From the NCBI RefSeq assembly GCF_000376445.1, contig NZ_AQXI01000001.1, forward strand, positions 528,962 to 592,961: a stretch of DNA of 64,000 nt. The letters are read 5' to 3'. The number at the start of each line of letters is the position of its first letter. The stretch's first letter is position 1. Below are positions 50,916-60,336 of the stretch, piece by piece. Origin of the DNA: Haladaptatus paucihalophilus DX253 (lineage in GTDB: Archaea > Halobacteriota > Halobacteria > Halobacteriales > Haladaptataceae). The notes beneath the pieces were generated by a model that saw only the letters and a list, made by a program, of their open reading frames with translations, was not told the DNA's origin and made no database searches. The position numbers and the translations under genes are program-made.

Positions 50916-51767
50916 ATGCCCATCTCGCGCCACGGTTCCGGCGTGGTCCCCGCAGCACGTGCAGTCGCATCGCAGGTGCATCCGGTGTTCATGCTCCCTC
51001 CCGTCGCCGCCTCGTGGTTCGGCAGCATGCTGGCCGGACACTTCTCGCTGGTGACGGGACTCCTCCACATGACCGCCATCTTCGCGGCCGTCTACACGGC
51101 CCACGTCAAGGACGGCTACGTGGATTTCTACTTTCGGGGCGAGGACGACGATCATCCGATTACCGAGCGGGGCTGTAAACTCCTGCTCGCCGCGGCGGGT
51201 GCACTGTTCGCGGCGTGTCTCGCGGGACTCTGGCTCACCGTCGGCATCGGCGCGGTCCTCATCACGCTCCCGACGTGGTTCATCGGCTACCTCCACGCGC
51301 CGCAACTCGACACGAACCCCGTCACGACGACGACGGGCTATCCGCTCGGTATCGCGCTCTCCATCCTCGGCGGCTACTACGTTCAGACGGGGACGCTCTC
51401 GCCCGTCGCGCTGGCGTTCGCGTTCGTCTTCCTCGTCCTCCTCTCGGGCGTGAAGGTCATCGACGACGCGCAGGATTACGAGTACGACCGCTCCATCTCG
51501 AAGCGAACCGTCGCGGTCGTCCTCGGCAGAAATCGCGCCCGGATCGCGGCCTACGGACTCATTCTGACCGCGCTCCTCTGCGTACTCGGATTTTCGGTGG
51601 CGCGGGTGTTCCCGCCGAGTTCCGCTCTCGCGGTGCTGGCCTTCGGCGTCGTGGCCGGAATCGCGTACCGGAGCGGACCGGAACTCGCCACGATGTTGCT
51701 CATTCGAGGGTCCTACGTCTTCCTCGCGCTGTTGCTAACGGCGGTGTGGTTTCGACCGCTCTCATGA
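50916..51767 (+). CDS. UbiA-family prenyltransferase
   Basis: 283 residues, about eight membrane helices. The second Asp-rich motif DDAQDYEYDRSISKRTVAVVLG (about 183-204) is canonical; the first is weakened (HVKDGYVDFYFRGEDDDHP, about 66-84). Members attach prenyl chains to menaquinone, heme or glycerol-phosphate head groups; the altered first motif leaves the substrate open. Separated by 58 bases from the aminotransferase. Confidence 0.85.
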   Translation: MPISRHGSGVVPAARAVASQVHPVFMLPPVAASWFGSMLAGHFSLVTGLLHMTAIFAAVYTAHVKDGYVDFYFRGEDDDHPITERGCKLLLAAAGALFAACLAGLWLTVGIGAVLITLPTWFIGYLHAPQLDTNPVTTTTGYPLGIALSILGGYYVQTGTLSPVALAFAFVFLVLLSGVKVIDDAQDYEYDRSISKRTVAVVLGRNRARIAAYGLILTALLCVLGFSVARVFPPSSALAVLAFGVVAGIAYRSGPELATMLLIRGSYVFLALLLTAVWFRPLS

Positions 51768-51927
51768 GCCAACGGTCGAACCGCGAGACTGGGTTCACTT
51801 TCCTCGTCGATGAGTGCCGTGCTCGACGAATCGTCCCACGACCGCGTTCGATCGTTTCGAATTGGACAGTCCGATAGCAGTGCTCTATATCCCCGTTCGA
51901 CTCCTCCGTCTAGATGGGTGGGATAGA

Positions 51928-52314
51928 ATGGCATCGACACACCAGAGCAACGTTGAGACGGTACGGACGGTGTACGAGGGATTCAACGAGGGCGACCTCG
52001 AATCGGTTCTGGCCACGATGGCCGAGAACGTCGAATGGGTCGAACCAGTGGGGTTCGTCTTCGCCGGGACCTACCACGGCCCCGATGCAGTGCGGGAGAA
52101 CGTCTTCGTTCCGGCCATGGAACGATTCGAGTCGTTTCGGGTCGAACCGGACCGGTTCATCGACGGCGGTGATACGGTCGTCGCCGTGGGGACGTTCCAT
52201 GCGACGACTGAAGACGGCGAGCGAATAGAGAGTCCGTTCGCACACGTCAACGAGCTACACGACGGCCACATCACCCGGTTTGTGAACTATACGGACACCG
52301 CCCTGTGGCGGTAG
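51928..52314 (+). CDS. SnoaL/NTF2-like ketosteroid-isomerase-related protein
   Basis: 128 residues from ATG 51928. NVETVRTVYEGFNEGDLESVLATMAENVEWVEPVGFVFAGTYHGPDAVRENVF and a C-terminal HVNELHDGHITRFVNYTDTA give the alpha+beta cone fold. Such proteins act on small hydrophobic substrates or as binding modules; no specific reaction can be assigned. Confidence 0.88.
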   Translation: MASTHQSNVETVRTVYEGFNEGDLESVLATMAENVEWVEPVGFVFAGTYHGPDAVRENVFVPAMERFESFRVEPDRFIDGGDTVVAVGTFHATTEDGERIESPFAHVNELHDGHITRFVNYTDTALWR

Positions 52315-52557
52315 GCGGTCGACGTGTGGCTCCACGAATCGGCACACTACCGGGCGGACGAGGGTTGCGCGCGATGAGCCCGATACCGCAACCCACCCGC
52401 GTTTCGTTACCACTTCGACCTGCCGAGCCAATCGTATCGACGGAGGCCACTACGGACCGCTCGTTTCTCGAACGTCCGCATCGACACCGCGCAACCGAAT
52501 CGGACACCTGACTGAAGTAACGCTTACGCCCCCGCTCCCCGTTTTGTAACCGTACCC

Positions 52558-52989
52558 GTGACCGACCGACCAGTAACTGAAGACAAAGCCTACGCCTATA
52601 TCACCCGCAGCGGTGCTCAGTTCCGCCAACTGCTCGTGTTCGAACACGCCAACGAGGACGCGGGCGTGCAGGTACCGAAAGGAACCATCGAGGACGGGGA
52701 GGACCCCCGCGAAGCCGTCGTCCGAGAGGTGCGAGAGGAGAGCGGGTTGACCGAATTCGACTCGATCCGACCGCTCTCGACCGACGTGTGGAATCACCAC
52801 GAGAAGCCGAAAGCGTATCGTCGCCACTTCTTCCACCTCGTCGCGAACGTGGAGCGCGACGAATGGCGTCACACGGTCACCGGCAGCGGCGAGGACAACG
52901 GCGTCGTCTACAGCTACTTCTGGGTTCCTCCCGGCGCGTGTTCGCTCGCCCGGGACATGGACGACTACATCGAGCGAATTTTGGATTAA
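52558..52989 (+). CDS. NUDIX hydrolase
   Basis: 143 residues from GTG 52558. The NUDIX box GTIEDGEDPREAVVREVREESGL (about 42-64) is complete. The preceding LLVFEHANEDAGVQVPK and the later WNHHEKPKAYRRHFFHLVANVERDEWRHTVTG suggest a substrate with a bulky nucleotide. The 3' end overlaps the broken ParB-like gene by 4 bases on the other strand. Confidence 0.92.
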   Translation: MTDRPVTEDKAYAYITRSGAQFRQLLVFEHANEDAGVQVPKGTIEDGEDPREAVVREVREESGLTEFDSIRPLSTDVWNHHEKPKAYRRHFFHLVANVERDEWRHTVTGSGEDNGVVYSYFWVPPGACSLARDMDDYIERILD

Positions 52990-53380
52990 TCGCGGTCCAG
53001 AGACTGGCACCGGTCAACCCACAGTCGTTCGAAGGTCGCGTTCGTGACGACCCGCCCAGTGAGGTCGGAAATCTCGGTGACATCTTCGCTTTTGCACCAC
53101 GAGACGCATCGTTCGTACGTCCCCATCGAAATATCGTCCGTGTCCCGGACGACGCGGAGTTCGTCCGCACCGGTGAGATGGGCGGCGAAGGTGCGCGCGT
53201 GTGTCCGTCCGTGAACGTCCATCTGTCGTCGAATTTCCGAACCGGGAGCGGGTCGTAGTTCGGCGCGTCGAAGTCGAACCACTGCGTCACGAGCGAGAGT
53301 TTCAAACCGTCGAGGTACAGCTGACTCGGTTGAACCGCCGTGAGCGGGAGGGTAAACGAATCGGCTACTGGGGAGCCCAT
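52986..53380 (-). pseudogene. ParB-like protein gene broken by a frameshift
   Basis: The first part reads SFTLPLTAVQPSQLYLDGLKLSLVTQWFDFDAPNYDPLPVRKFDDRWTFTDGHTRA in one frame; the rest, FAAHLTGADELRVVRDTDDISMGTYERCVSWCKSEDVTEISDLTGRVV...LWVDRC, continues in another. The join is at about 53191-53197, where five bases separate the Arg codon of DGHTR from the Phe codon, so one base is missing or two are extra. DGHTRA is the ParB/Srx-like core. Either a real pseudogene or an assembly error. Confidence 0.75.
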
Positions 53381-53389
53381 CACGACCGT

Positions 53390-54310
53390 ATGTCAACGCT
53401 TATCCACGAAAATACCGTGGATGAACGCATGCCCGAACTGACCCACGACGACGCTATCGTCAACGGCGTCCGTCTCCACTACGTCGAGGCCGGAGACGGA
53501 CCGCTCGTCCTCCTCCTCCACGGCTTTCCCGAGTTCTGGTACTCGTGGCGCGAGCAGATTCCGGCGCTCGCGGCGGCGGGATATCACGTCGTCGCGCCCG
53601 ACATGCGCGGCTACAACGATTCGGAGAAACCGCACGGCGTCGATGCGTATCGGACGGACGAGCTGGTCGCCGACGTGACCGGCCTCATCGACCACTTCGG
53701 GGAGGAGACGGCCCACGTCGTCGGACACGACTGGGGCGGTGCCGTGGCGTGGCAGGTCGGTATCGACCGCCCCGAGCGCGTGGACAAACTCGCCGTCCTG
53801 AACGCTCCACATCCGGGTCGGTTCCGGGAGGTGCTTCGAACGCCGTCGCAACTCCGACGGTCGTGGTACATATTCTTCTTCCAACTGCCGTGGCTTCCCG
53901 AACTGTTCCTGTCCGCCCGCGGGTACGAGTCCATCGAGAACATCTTCACGGATACCCCGACGAATCCGGATGCGTTCACTGAGGACGACGTTCGGCGCTA
54001 CGTCGAGGCCGCCGCGAAACCGGGGGCGTTGACCGGCTCCATCAACTACTACCGGGCGCTGTTCCGGCAGAGCGTTCCGACCCAGCTTCGGTCCCTCGTC
54101 GGCGGGTCGAACGACTCGTTCGACGTGCGAGTTCCGACCATGCTGATTTGGGGGACGGAGGATTTCGCCCTCGGAAACGAACTGACCGAGGGGCTGGACC
54201 GGTGGATTCCAGACCTCCGAATCGAGCGACTGCCGGGTGCCAGCCACTGGGTACAAAACGACAGGCCGGAGCGAGTGAGCGACCTGCTGGTCGAGTTCTT
54301 CGCGGAGTAG
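53390..54310 (+). CDS. Alpha/beta hydrolase, epoxide-hydrolase-like
   Basis: 306 residues from ATG 53390 (ATG 53429 gives 293). Oxyanion motif HGFPEFWYSWR (about 43-53), nucleophile elbow GHDWGG with Asp instead of Ser (about 110-115), acid in WGTEDFAL, and the closing GASHWVQNDRPE with the catalytic His (about 284-295). An Asp nucleophile with HGxP points to epoxide hydrolases or haloalkane dehalogenases. The start is only 9 bases from the divergent ParB-like start, so one of the two starts is probably wrong. Confidence 0.9.
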   Translation: MSTLIHENTVDERMPELTHDDAIVNGVRLHYVEAGDGPLVLLLHGFPEFWYSWREQIPALAAAGYHVVAPDMRGYNDSEKPHGVDAYRTDELVADVTGLIDHFGEETAHVVGHDWGGAVAWQVGIDRPERVDKLAVLNAPHPGRFREVLRTPSQLRRSWYIFFFQLPWLPELFLSARGYESIENIFTDTPTNPDAFTEDDVRRYVEAAAKPGALTGSINYYRALFRQSVPTQLRSLVGGSNDSFDVRVPTMLIWGTEDFALGNELTEGLDRWIPDLRIERLPGASHWVQNDRPERVSDLLVEFFAE

Positions 54311-54336
54311 CGCGAGAGTCGTCGAAATCCGACGAC

Positions 54337-54825
54337 CTACGTTTTCGCCGCGAGGTACGTCACCGCCAACTCGTGGAGGGCCGGATTCGGCATCGCGTGC
54401 GGCCGAGCGTCCTGCACGATGGCGAGCGCGTCGTGAAATTCTCTGTCTTCCTCGGCGGCGAGCGTGGCCGCGATGAGCGTACTACTCCGCGAAACCCCCG
54501 CCGTGCAATGGACGAGGAGGGACCCGTCCCTGCGAAAGAGCCGCCGTGCGGTGTCCACGGCCGCTTCGAACGCGCGCCACTCGTTTCCCGCGCCGTCGAT
54601 GAGGGGATGGTGGTGCGTGGTGAGCGGCTGTTTCTCCGTCGACGCCGAGAGGACGTACTCGAACGTCCGGTCGTAGCGGTCGTGGCAGTCGGGACGTGCC
54701 GCCGATTCGTTCCCGATGAACAGGTCCCGCGCGCCGATACGCCGAACCACTGGCTCGTCGGCCACGTATCCCAGCGGTCGGACGAAAACGTCCGGCCGAC
54801 CGTCCGCATCGAATTCATCCGGCAT
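54337..54825 (-). CDS. Dual-specificity protein phosphatase
   Basis: 162 residues from ATG 54825. The signature HCTAGVSRSSTL (about 108-119) has the catalytic Cys and Arg of CX5R. The general-acid loop is LTTHHHPLIDGAG. DSP-like enzymes remove phosphate from Ser/Thr/Tyr or from phosphorylated metabolites. Convergent with the hydrolase gene; function in haloarchaea not established. Confidence 0.9.
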   Translation of the reverse strand: MPDEFDADGRPDVFVRPLGYVADEPVVRRIGARDLFIGNESAARPDCHDRYDRTFEYVLSASTEKQPLTTHHHPLIDGAGNEWRAFEAAVDTARRLFRRDGSLLVHCTAGVSRSSTLIAATLAAEEDREFHDALAIVQDARPHAMPNPALHELAVTYLAAKT

Positions 54826-54981
54826 TTTCACAGGGTCGTCGAATACGATAGTTCAACCTTTCGATTTTTCGACTGCTATGGTTGAAAATCGAAATGGGTA
54901 GCGACGAATTGTCAGTAAATTTCGTTTTGAATCGACTCGAACCGGGAAAAGAACAATATCCCTCCGGTTCGTCTACGTGGT

Positions 54982-55356
54982 ATGAGTACCAACGACAGAA
55001 CTCGTGTGAAGGACATGATGTCCACCCCGTTGAAAACCATCCCGTCGGACGCGACGGTTTCCGAAGCCGCGACGGTGATGCGTGACAACGAAATCAGCGC
55101 CCTCGTGGTGACCACTTCGCCGAGGGCGATAATCAGCAGTTCCGACGTGTTGGACGTCGCAGCCGACGGGTTGGACCCGACGGAGGTGCGGGTCGCCGAC
55201 GTGATGACGGAGGACGTCGAAACCGTCACCCCCGACCTCTACATGGAGGAGGTCGCCGCGATGATGACCACCTTCGGCATCAAACACCTCCCCGTCGTGG
55301 ACGAAGAGTACGTGGGAATGGTCTCGTCGACGGACGTTGCCGCCCTCCTCTCCTGA
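54982..55356 (+). CDS. CBS-domain-pair protein
   Basis: 124 residues, exactly two CBS motifs: VKDMMSTPLKTIPSDATVSEAATVMRDNEISALVV (about 8-42) and VADVMTEDVETVTPDLYMEEVAAMMTTFGIKHLPVVDEEYVGMVSSTDVAALL (about 70-123). CBS pairs bind adenosyl ligands and regulate partner enzymes. It stands alone here, so the partner is unknown. Confidence 0.93.
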   Translation: MSTNDRTRVKDMMSTPLKTIPSDATVSEAATVMRDNEISALVVTTSPRAIISSSDVLDVAADGLDPTEVRVADVMTEDVETVTPDLYMEEVAAMMTTFGIKHLPVVDEEYVGMVSSTDVAALLS

Positions 55357-55468
55357 TGGCGACGGTCTGTCCGGCCCGTGAGTCGGACGGTGTCGCACGA
55401 ACGGTGGCGACGGGTCGGTCGCTGCTGCAAGACGAAATCGCTTTACTTCGCCGCTCCCACCGGAAACT

Positions 55469-55933
55469 GTGACCCGCGTCCTGCTCGTCGGTTCGGATGA
55501 AGTCGAGTTGCGCGCCGAACTGTTCTCCCGTGAGACGGCGCGCGACGCGCTCGCCACCTACCAACTCCGCGAACCGTACGGTAACTGCCTCGAACTCGAA
55601 ACCATCAGCGTCGGCTCCGCGACGTCGCTCTTGAACGACTTGAACTGGTATCTGGTTCGGTTCGTGGACGAAGCGCTCGTCCTCGACCCGAGCGTGAGCG
55701 ACGAGGAGTGGCTCTCCCGAAAGCTCGCGGCACGGGTGCGCGACCGCGAGGTGGAAGCCGCCGAGACGGACCCGCTGCTCAAGGTGTACGGCGTGGTGGA
55801 CGGGGAGTTCGGCGCGGAACTCGTGGAACCGATGTACGTCGCCCGGACCGTCGATGGCGTCCCGGAGTACGACCTGCGCGACGTAGACGACACGCTGGTC
55901 GTCCGCGTGACGGAAGACGAGTTCCGAGCGTAG
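55469..55933 (+). CDS. Conserved haloarchaeal protein, DUF5804-like
   Basis: 154 residues from GTG 55469. MTRVLLVGSDEVELRAELFSRETARDALATYQLREPYGNCLELETISVGSATSLLNDLNWYLVRFV is a compact alpha/beta protein without known active-site residues. The assignment to DUF5804 rests on memory of the family pattern. No operon partner; soluble. Confidence 0.7.
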   Translation: MTRVLLVGSDEVELRAELFSRETARDALATYQLREPYGNCLELETISVGSATSLLNDLNWYLVRFVDEALVLDPSVSDEEWLSRKLAARVRDREVEAAETDPLLKVYGVVDGEFGAELVEPMYVARTVDGVPEYDLRDVDDTLVVRVTEDEFRA

Positions 55934-56041
55934 ACGGAAACGGAGAAGGGTTCTGGCGGGGAGAAACGACACGAACTCGGACGAAATCGCTCCCGACGGT
56001 TCCGGCACAATCCTTTTCCACGTTCTCGGCGAGAGGGCTGT

Positions 56042-56515
56042 ATGGTGGGGCCAATCAGCGAGGAGCAGGTAGCGGCGTGGCTCGACGGGACGGTCGTGGA
56101 CGACCTTCGACACGTGAGCGACGAGGGAACCGAGTTCACGATTCGGCTTCGACTCGCACACCAGCCGATACGCATCGTGAAAGAGGAGACGCTGGGTCCG
56201 ATTCGACTGGTCAGTGACACAGCGTTCGACACCGAGGGGACGCAAACGCTCCTCGAAAGCGAGGAGCACCGGACCGAACTACTGACGCGAATCGGACCGG
56301 CGTTGGCGGCGACGCCGGGCTTTTACACCCTCCTCGACGCGGAGGGGGCGTCGTGTGAATTCGCGGATGCGCGGTCGATTCGACTCGAACATCGAATCTA
56401 TCCCGACGGCGCAAATCGACAGGCCGTGATGGAGGGTCTGATGGCTCTCGCGTCCGCCGCGCAATACCTGCAGAATACCGTCGCCGTGCTCCTCGACGCG
56501 GGGCGAGATGGGTAG
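56042..56515 (+). CDS. Protein of unknown function with YbjN-like pattern
   Basis: 157 residues. Strand-rich N-terminal half (EFTIRLRLAHQPIRIVKEETLGPIRLVSDTAF) and a helical C-terminus (RQAVMEGLMALASAAQYLQNTVAVLLDAG) recall YbjN/T3SS-chaperone folds. I do not recognise a family with confidence. Flanked by 108 and 165 bases of non-coding DNA. Confidence 0.65.
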   Translation: MVGPISEEQVAAWLDGTVVDDLRHVSDEGTEFTIRLRLAHQPIRIVKEETLGPIRLVSDTAFDTEGTQTLLESEEHRTELLTRIGPALAATPGFYTLLDAEGASCEFADARSIRLEHRIYPDGANRQAVMEGLMALASAAQYLQNTVAVLLDAGRDG

Positions 56516-56680
56516 GGTGCTTCGGAAGACCGGGAGATCGCTACGTCAGCGGAGCAGGCGATACGGATGGGCCATGGCTAACCCACGCCGGAAACAGCGC
56601 ATCGGGGTACAAAACGTCGGCTCATCGTTCCCAGTTTCTGAAAATCGTCCCGATGTCGAGTTATCCCTGTCGGCACCCCT

Positions 56681-57682
56681 TCAGTCGAACATTCCCGTCG
56701 AGAGGTAGCGCTCGCCGCTGTCGGGGAAGACGGTGACGACGAGCGGACAGTCGTCGTACTCTTCGCCGACTCCGCCATCGGATGCCACCTGTTCGTTCTC
56801 GTCGTGTTTCCCGCCGTCCTGCCACTCCTCCGGGACCTCCGGGCAGTTGAGTTCCGGCCGAGCGAGTCGTTCGGCGACCCGGTAGGCCGCGATGCTCGCC
56901 GCGCCGCTCGACTGGCCCACCAAGATGCCTTCTTCGCGGGTGAGACGCCGACATTCGTCCTCCGCGTCCTCCAACGCGACGCGTTCGACGGAATCGAGCA
57001 GGTCGGTGTCGAGCAGGTCGCTGACGAATCCCGGGCCCATCCCCTGATACTCGTCCTCGCCGGGTTCGCCGGTCGAGAGGACGGCGTTTCGCTCGGGTTC
57101 GACGGCGACGACTTCCATGTCCGGGTACTCCTCCAGCAGGCGCGAGGCGGTTCCGGTTATCGTCCCGCCGGTGCCGACGCCCGCGACGAAGGCGTCTATC
57201 TCGCGGCCATCGACCTGTTCGATGATTTCCTCGGCCGTCGTGCGGTAGTGAGCCTCGGCGTTGGCCGCGTTTTCGAACTGGCCGAGTTGCACCGCGTCGG
57301 CCGATTCGGTGAGCTCGTCCGCGCGCGCCTTGGCGGACTCCATGTTTCCGTCCACGAGTTCGAGGTCAGCGCCGTAGGCTTTGAGAAGCTGTCTGCGCTC
57401 GGGCGACTTCGACGCGGGCATGACGATGGTGAGGTCGTACCCGCGGGCGGCACAGACGACCGCCAAGCCGATGCCCGTGTTGCCGCTCGTCGGTTCCACG
57501 ATTCGGTCGCCGGGCTGGAGCTTCCCCGCGCGCTCCGCGGCCTCGACCATCGCCAGTGCCGGGCGGTCCTTCGCCGACCCGCCGGGGTTGAACGATTCGA
57601 CTTTCGCCGCGACGGTCGCGCCCTCGGGCGACCGGACGTGAACGAGTGGCGACCCCACGGCGTCGAGGATGGAGGATTTCAT
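56681..57682 (-). CDS. PLP-dependent cysteine synthase (CysK/CysM family)
   Basis: 333 residues from ATG 57682. Forms cysteine from O-acetyl- or O-phosphoserine and sulfide. The PLP lysine is in SFNPGGSAKDRPA (about 30-42), the substrate loop is TSGNTGIGLA (about 69-78) and the phosphate loop is GVGTGGTITG (about 172-181). A linker rich in Glu/Asp near the C-terminus (ENEQVASDGGVGEEYDD) is a halophile-type insertion. Divergent from the thioredoxin gene. Confidence 0.95.
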   Translation of the reverse strand: MKSSILDAVGSPLVHVRSPEGATVAAKVESFNPGGSAKDRPALAMVEAAERAGKLQPGDRIVEPTSGNTGIGLAVVCAARGYDLTIVMPASKSPERRQLLKAYGADLELVDGNMESAKARADELTESADAVQLGQFENAANAEAHYRTTAEEIIEQVDGREIDAFVAGVGTGGTITGTASRLLEEYPDMEVVAVEPERNAVLSTGEPGEDEYQGMGPGFVSDLLDTDLLDSVERVALEDAEDECRRLTREEGILVGQSSGAASIAAYRVAERLARPELNCPEVPEEWQDGGKHDENEQVASDGGVGEEYDDCPLVVTVFPDSGERYLSTGMFD

Positions 57683-57780
57683 GGTTTGCGGTACGAATCC
57701 CACGCCTAAACCCCTACTGGACTCCGGCAGTCGGTGCCGGAAGCGGGAATTCTTATCCGCGTTCGCCACCAGTCCCGACT

Positions 57781-58152
57781 ATGGAATCGACAGAACCGAA
57801 TCCCGAGTGGGACGCGAGCGAACACAGCGAGACGATAGACGCCTTCGAATCGGGTCTCGGCGAACTCACCTATCGCGTTTGGGGTGCGGACTGGTGCGGC
57901 GACTGCCGGTCACGCTTGCCCGACTTCTTCGCCGCGCTGGACGCCGCGGGCGTCGAAGGGGAGCAAATTCACGTCTACGAGGTGGACGACGAGAAGGTCG
58001 GAGAACTGACCGAGGAGTACGACGTGACGCTCATCCCGACAATCGTGGTCGAGCGGGCGGGCGAGGAAATCGCCCGCTTCGAGGAACAGGAGGACCGACC
58101 GGCCGCCGAGTACGTCGCCCGCGAACTGCTCGAAAGCGACGCGTTGGCCTGA
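57781..58152 (+). CDS. Thioredoxin-fold protein, CGDC active site
   Basis: 123 residues from ATG 57781. The active site is WGADWCGDCRSRLPDFF (about 34-50) with CGDC, and the cis-Pro loop is VTLIPTIVV (about 80-88). The GD dipeptide differs from classic CGPC and suggests a more reducing or different-partner thioredoxin. Divergent from cysteine synthase and convergent with the YyaL-like gene. Confidence 0.92.
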   Translation: MESTEPNPEWDASEHSETIDAFESGLGELTYRVWGADWCGDCRSRLPDFFAALDAAGVEGEQIHVYEVDDEKVGELTEEYDVTLIPTIVVERAGEEIARFEEQEDRPAAEYVARELLESDALA

Positions 58153-58194
58153 GTTCGACCACCTCTCTTATGAGCTCTCCACGCGATGTGAACG

Positions 58195-60336
58195 CTACTC
58201 CGGCGCGAGGTCGTCGGCCCACTCCAGTCCGGCGTCGATGTCGGTCACGGGCGGCGAGCAGGTAAAGGAGCGACAGACGTAGAGCGTGGGTTCGCCCGCA
58301 GACTCGCGGTCGGCCCAAATCGGTGGCACGTTCTCCACCCCGAGTTTTTCACACCACGCCGCCACGCCGTCCTCGGTCGGCGGCCGCCGGGTCAACACCC
58401 GCATCGGGAGGTACGTCTCCGCGAGTTGGTCGTGCCACGCTTCGGGGAGTTCGTCGCCCGCGACGGTCAGTTCGAGCGAGCCGGTCGCGTTGCGGTCGGC
58501 GGCGAGCACCAGCGTCGCGTACTGGAACGGGTTCGACTCGACGGTCCGGGCGTGGGTTTCGAGCACCGCCTCCGGAATCTCGGCGAACGCCTCGTCCGGT
58601 GCGAACTCCGAGAGAACGGCCAGCACGTCGGTTGCGACCCCGAGGCTTGACGGCGTGGACTGGTCCGCGAGCTCCTGCGGGCGTGCGACCAGTCGCTCGC
58701 CGCTTTCCGGGGTGAAATACAGCGTCTCGCGCTCCGCGTCCCAGAACTCGCGTTCGATGGCGCGCGCGAGGTCGAGGGCGAATTCGAGGTGGTCCGGGTT
58801 CCCCGTCGATTCGTAGAGCGCGAACGCGCCGCGGGCGAGGAAGGCGTAATCTTCGAGGTAGCCGTCGATTGCGACGTCCTCATCCTTGAACCGCCGCGAG
58901 AGTTTCGCGTCCGCCTCGTCCCAGAGCTTCTCGCGGACGAAATCGAGCGCGTCCGCCGCGAGGTCGGTGTAGTGCTCGTCGAGCACGAAGCCGCCCTCCG
59001 CGAGCGCGGCAATCAGTAGCCCGTTCCACCCGGCCAGTATCTTCTCGTCGCGGGGGGGTCGTTCGCGCTCCTCGCGCGCTTCGAACATCGAGTGGCGGGC
59101 GTCAGCGAGCACGTCTCGAACCTCGTCCTCGGACACGTCGTACTTCTCCGCGAGGTCCGGAACGTCCGTGGTCAGGGTCAACACGGTTTTTCCCTCGAAG
59201 TTGCCCGATTGCGTGACGCCGTAGCGTTCACAGACGATATCCGCCCTCGTTTCGGTGTCGATGTCATCGTCGCGTTCGTCTTCCACCGCTTCGTACACGT
59301 CGCTCGGCGTCCAGACGTAGAACGGTCCTTCCTCGTAGTTGCCCGCCTCGTCCTCGCTCCGGGCGTCGAGCGTGCTGTAAAAGCCGCCCTCCGGGTGGCG
59401 CATCTCGCGTTCGAGGGACGCGAACGTCTCGCGGACGAGTTCGGCGTATCGCTCGTCACCCGTGAGTTGGTACCCCGCGAGGTACGCGCGCGGCAGTTCC
59501 GCGTTGTCGTACAGCATCTTCTCGAAGTGCGGCACCGTCCACTTCCGGTCGGTCGCGTAGCGGTGGAATCCCCCGCCGATGTGGTCGTACATGCCGCCGT
59601 CGGCCATCGCGTCGAGCGCCTCGACCGCCACATCGCGGTACTGGGTCGCGCCGGTCCTGTCGTACGCTCGGAGGAGCAGGTGGAGTCGCGCCGGTTGTGG
59701 GAACTTCGGTCCGCCGCGCCCGAAGCCGCCGTACTCGCGGTCGGCGGTGCGGACGGTCTGTTCGGCCGCGCTTCCGAGCAGTTCCGGGCCGGGGGCGTCG
59801 TCCGCCTCGGGCGTGGATTCCAGTTCGCCCTCGATGGCGTCCGTCCACTGTTCGCCCCGGTTTTTCATCTCCTCCGGGTTCTCCTGCCACGTGTTTTTGA
59901 CGTTTTCGAGGAGGTCGATGAACCCCGGCCGCCCCTGCTGGGAGCGCTTCGGGAAGTACGTCCCGACGTAGAACGGTTTCCCGTCCGGCGTCAGCCACGC
60001 CGACAGCGGCCATCCGCCGCCGCCGGTGACCTGCTGGCAGATGCTCATGTAGATGGCGTCGATGTCCGGGCGTTCCTCCCGGTCCACCTTTATCGGGACG
60101 AAGTGCTCGTTCAGTAGCTCCGCGACGTCCTCGTCCTCGAAACTCTCTTCCTCCATCACGTGACACCAGTGGCAGGCCGAGTAGCCGATGGAGAGGAAGA
60201 TGGGCACGTTCCGCTCCTTCGCGGCTTCGAGCGCGGCGTCGTCCCACGGTTGCCAATGCACCGGATTGTCGGCGTGCTGGCGGAGATACGGACTCTCCTC
60301 CTCGTCGAGTCGATTTCGCTCGGTGGGCGCGGTCAT
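58195..60336 (-). CDS. YyaL/SPATS20-type protein: thioredoxin domain plus glycosidase-like barrel
   Basis: 713 residues. The DUF255 thioredoxin-like N-terminus has NPVHWQPWDDAALEAAKERNVPIFLSIGYSACHWCHVMEEESFED with a CHWC centre (about 57-60). The rest is an alpha/alpha-toroid as in cellobiose epimerases (GGMYDHIGGGFHRYATDRKWTVPHFEKMLYDNAEL). Found across all domains of life; biochemical role still unclear. ATG 60336; the gene faces a 366-base AT-rich gap. Confidence 0.95.
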   Translation of the reverse strand: MTAPTERNRLDEEESPYLRQHADNPVHWQPWDDAALEAAKERNVPIFLSIGYSACHWCHVMEEESFEDEDVAELLNEHFVPIKVDREERPDIDAIYMSICQQVTGGGGWPLSAWLTPDGKPFYVGTYFPKRSQQGRPGFIDLLENVKNTWQENPEEMKNRGEQWTDAIEGELESTPEADDAPGPELLGSAAEQTVRTADREYGGFGRGGPKFPQPARLHLLLRAYDRTGATQYRDVAVEALDAMADGGMYDHIGGGFHRYATDRKWTVPHFEKMLYDNAELPRAYLAGYQLTGDERYAELVRETFASLEREMRHPEGGFYSTLDARSEDEAGNYEEGPFYVWTPSDVYEAVEDERDDDIDTETRADIVCERYGVTQSGNFEGKTVLTLTTDVPDLAEKYDVSEDEVRDVLADARHSMFEAREERERPPRDEKILAGWNGLLIAALAEGGFVLDEHYTDLAADALDFVREKLWDEADAKLSRRFKDEDVAIDGYLEDYAFLARGAFALYESTGNPDHLEFALDLARAIEREFWDAERETLYFTPESGERLVARPQELADQSTPSSLGVATDVLAVLSEFAPDEAFAEIPEAVLETHARTVESNPFQYATLVLAADRNATGSLELTVAGDELPEAWHDQLAETYLPMRVLTRRPPTEDGVAAWCEKLGVENVPPIWADRESAGEPTLYVCRSFTCSPPVTDIDAGLEWADDLAPE

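Noticed and set aside
52315-52557. Short frames on both strands
   Set aside because: Two overlapping frames of 68 and 78 codons with no recognisable domain, start context or conservation sign; called non-coding.
56516-56680. Plus-strand 66-codon frame
   Set aside because: Overlaps the previous gene end and the cysteine synthase end, composition random.
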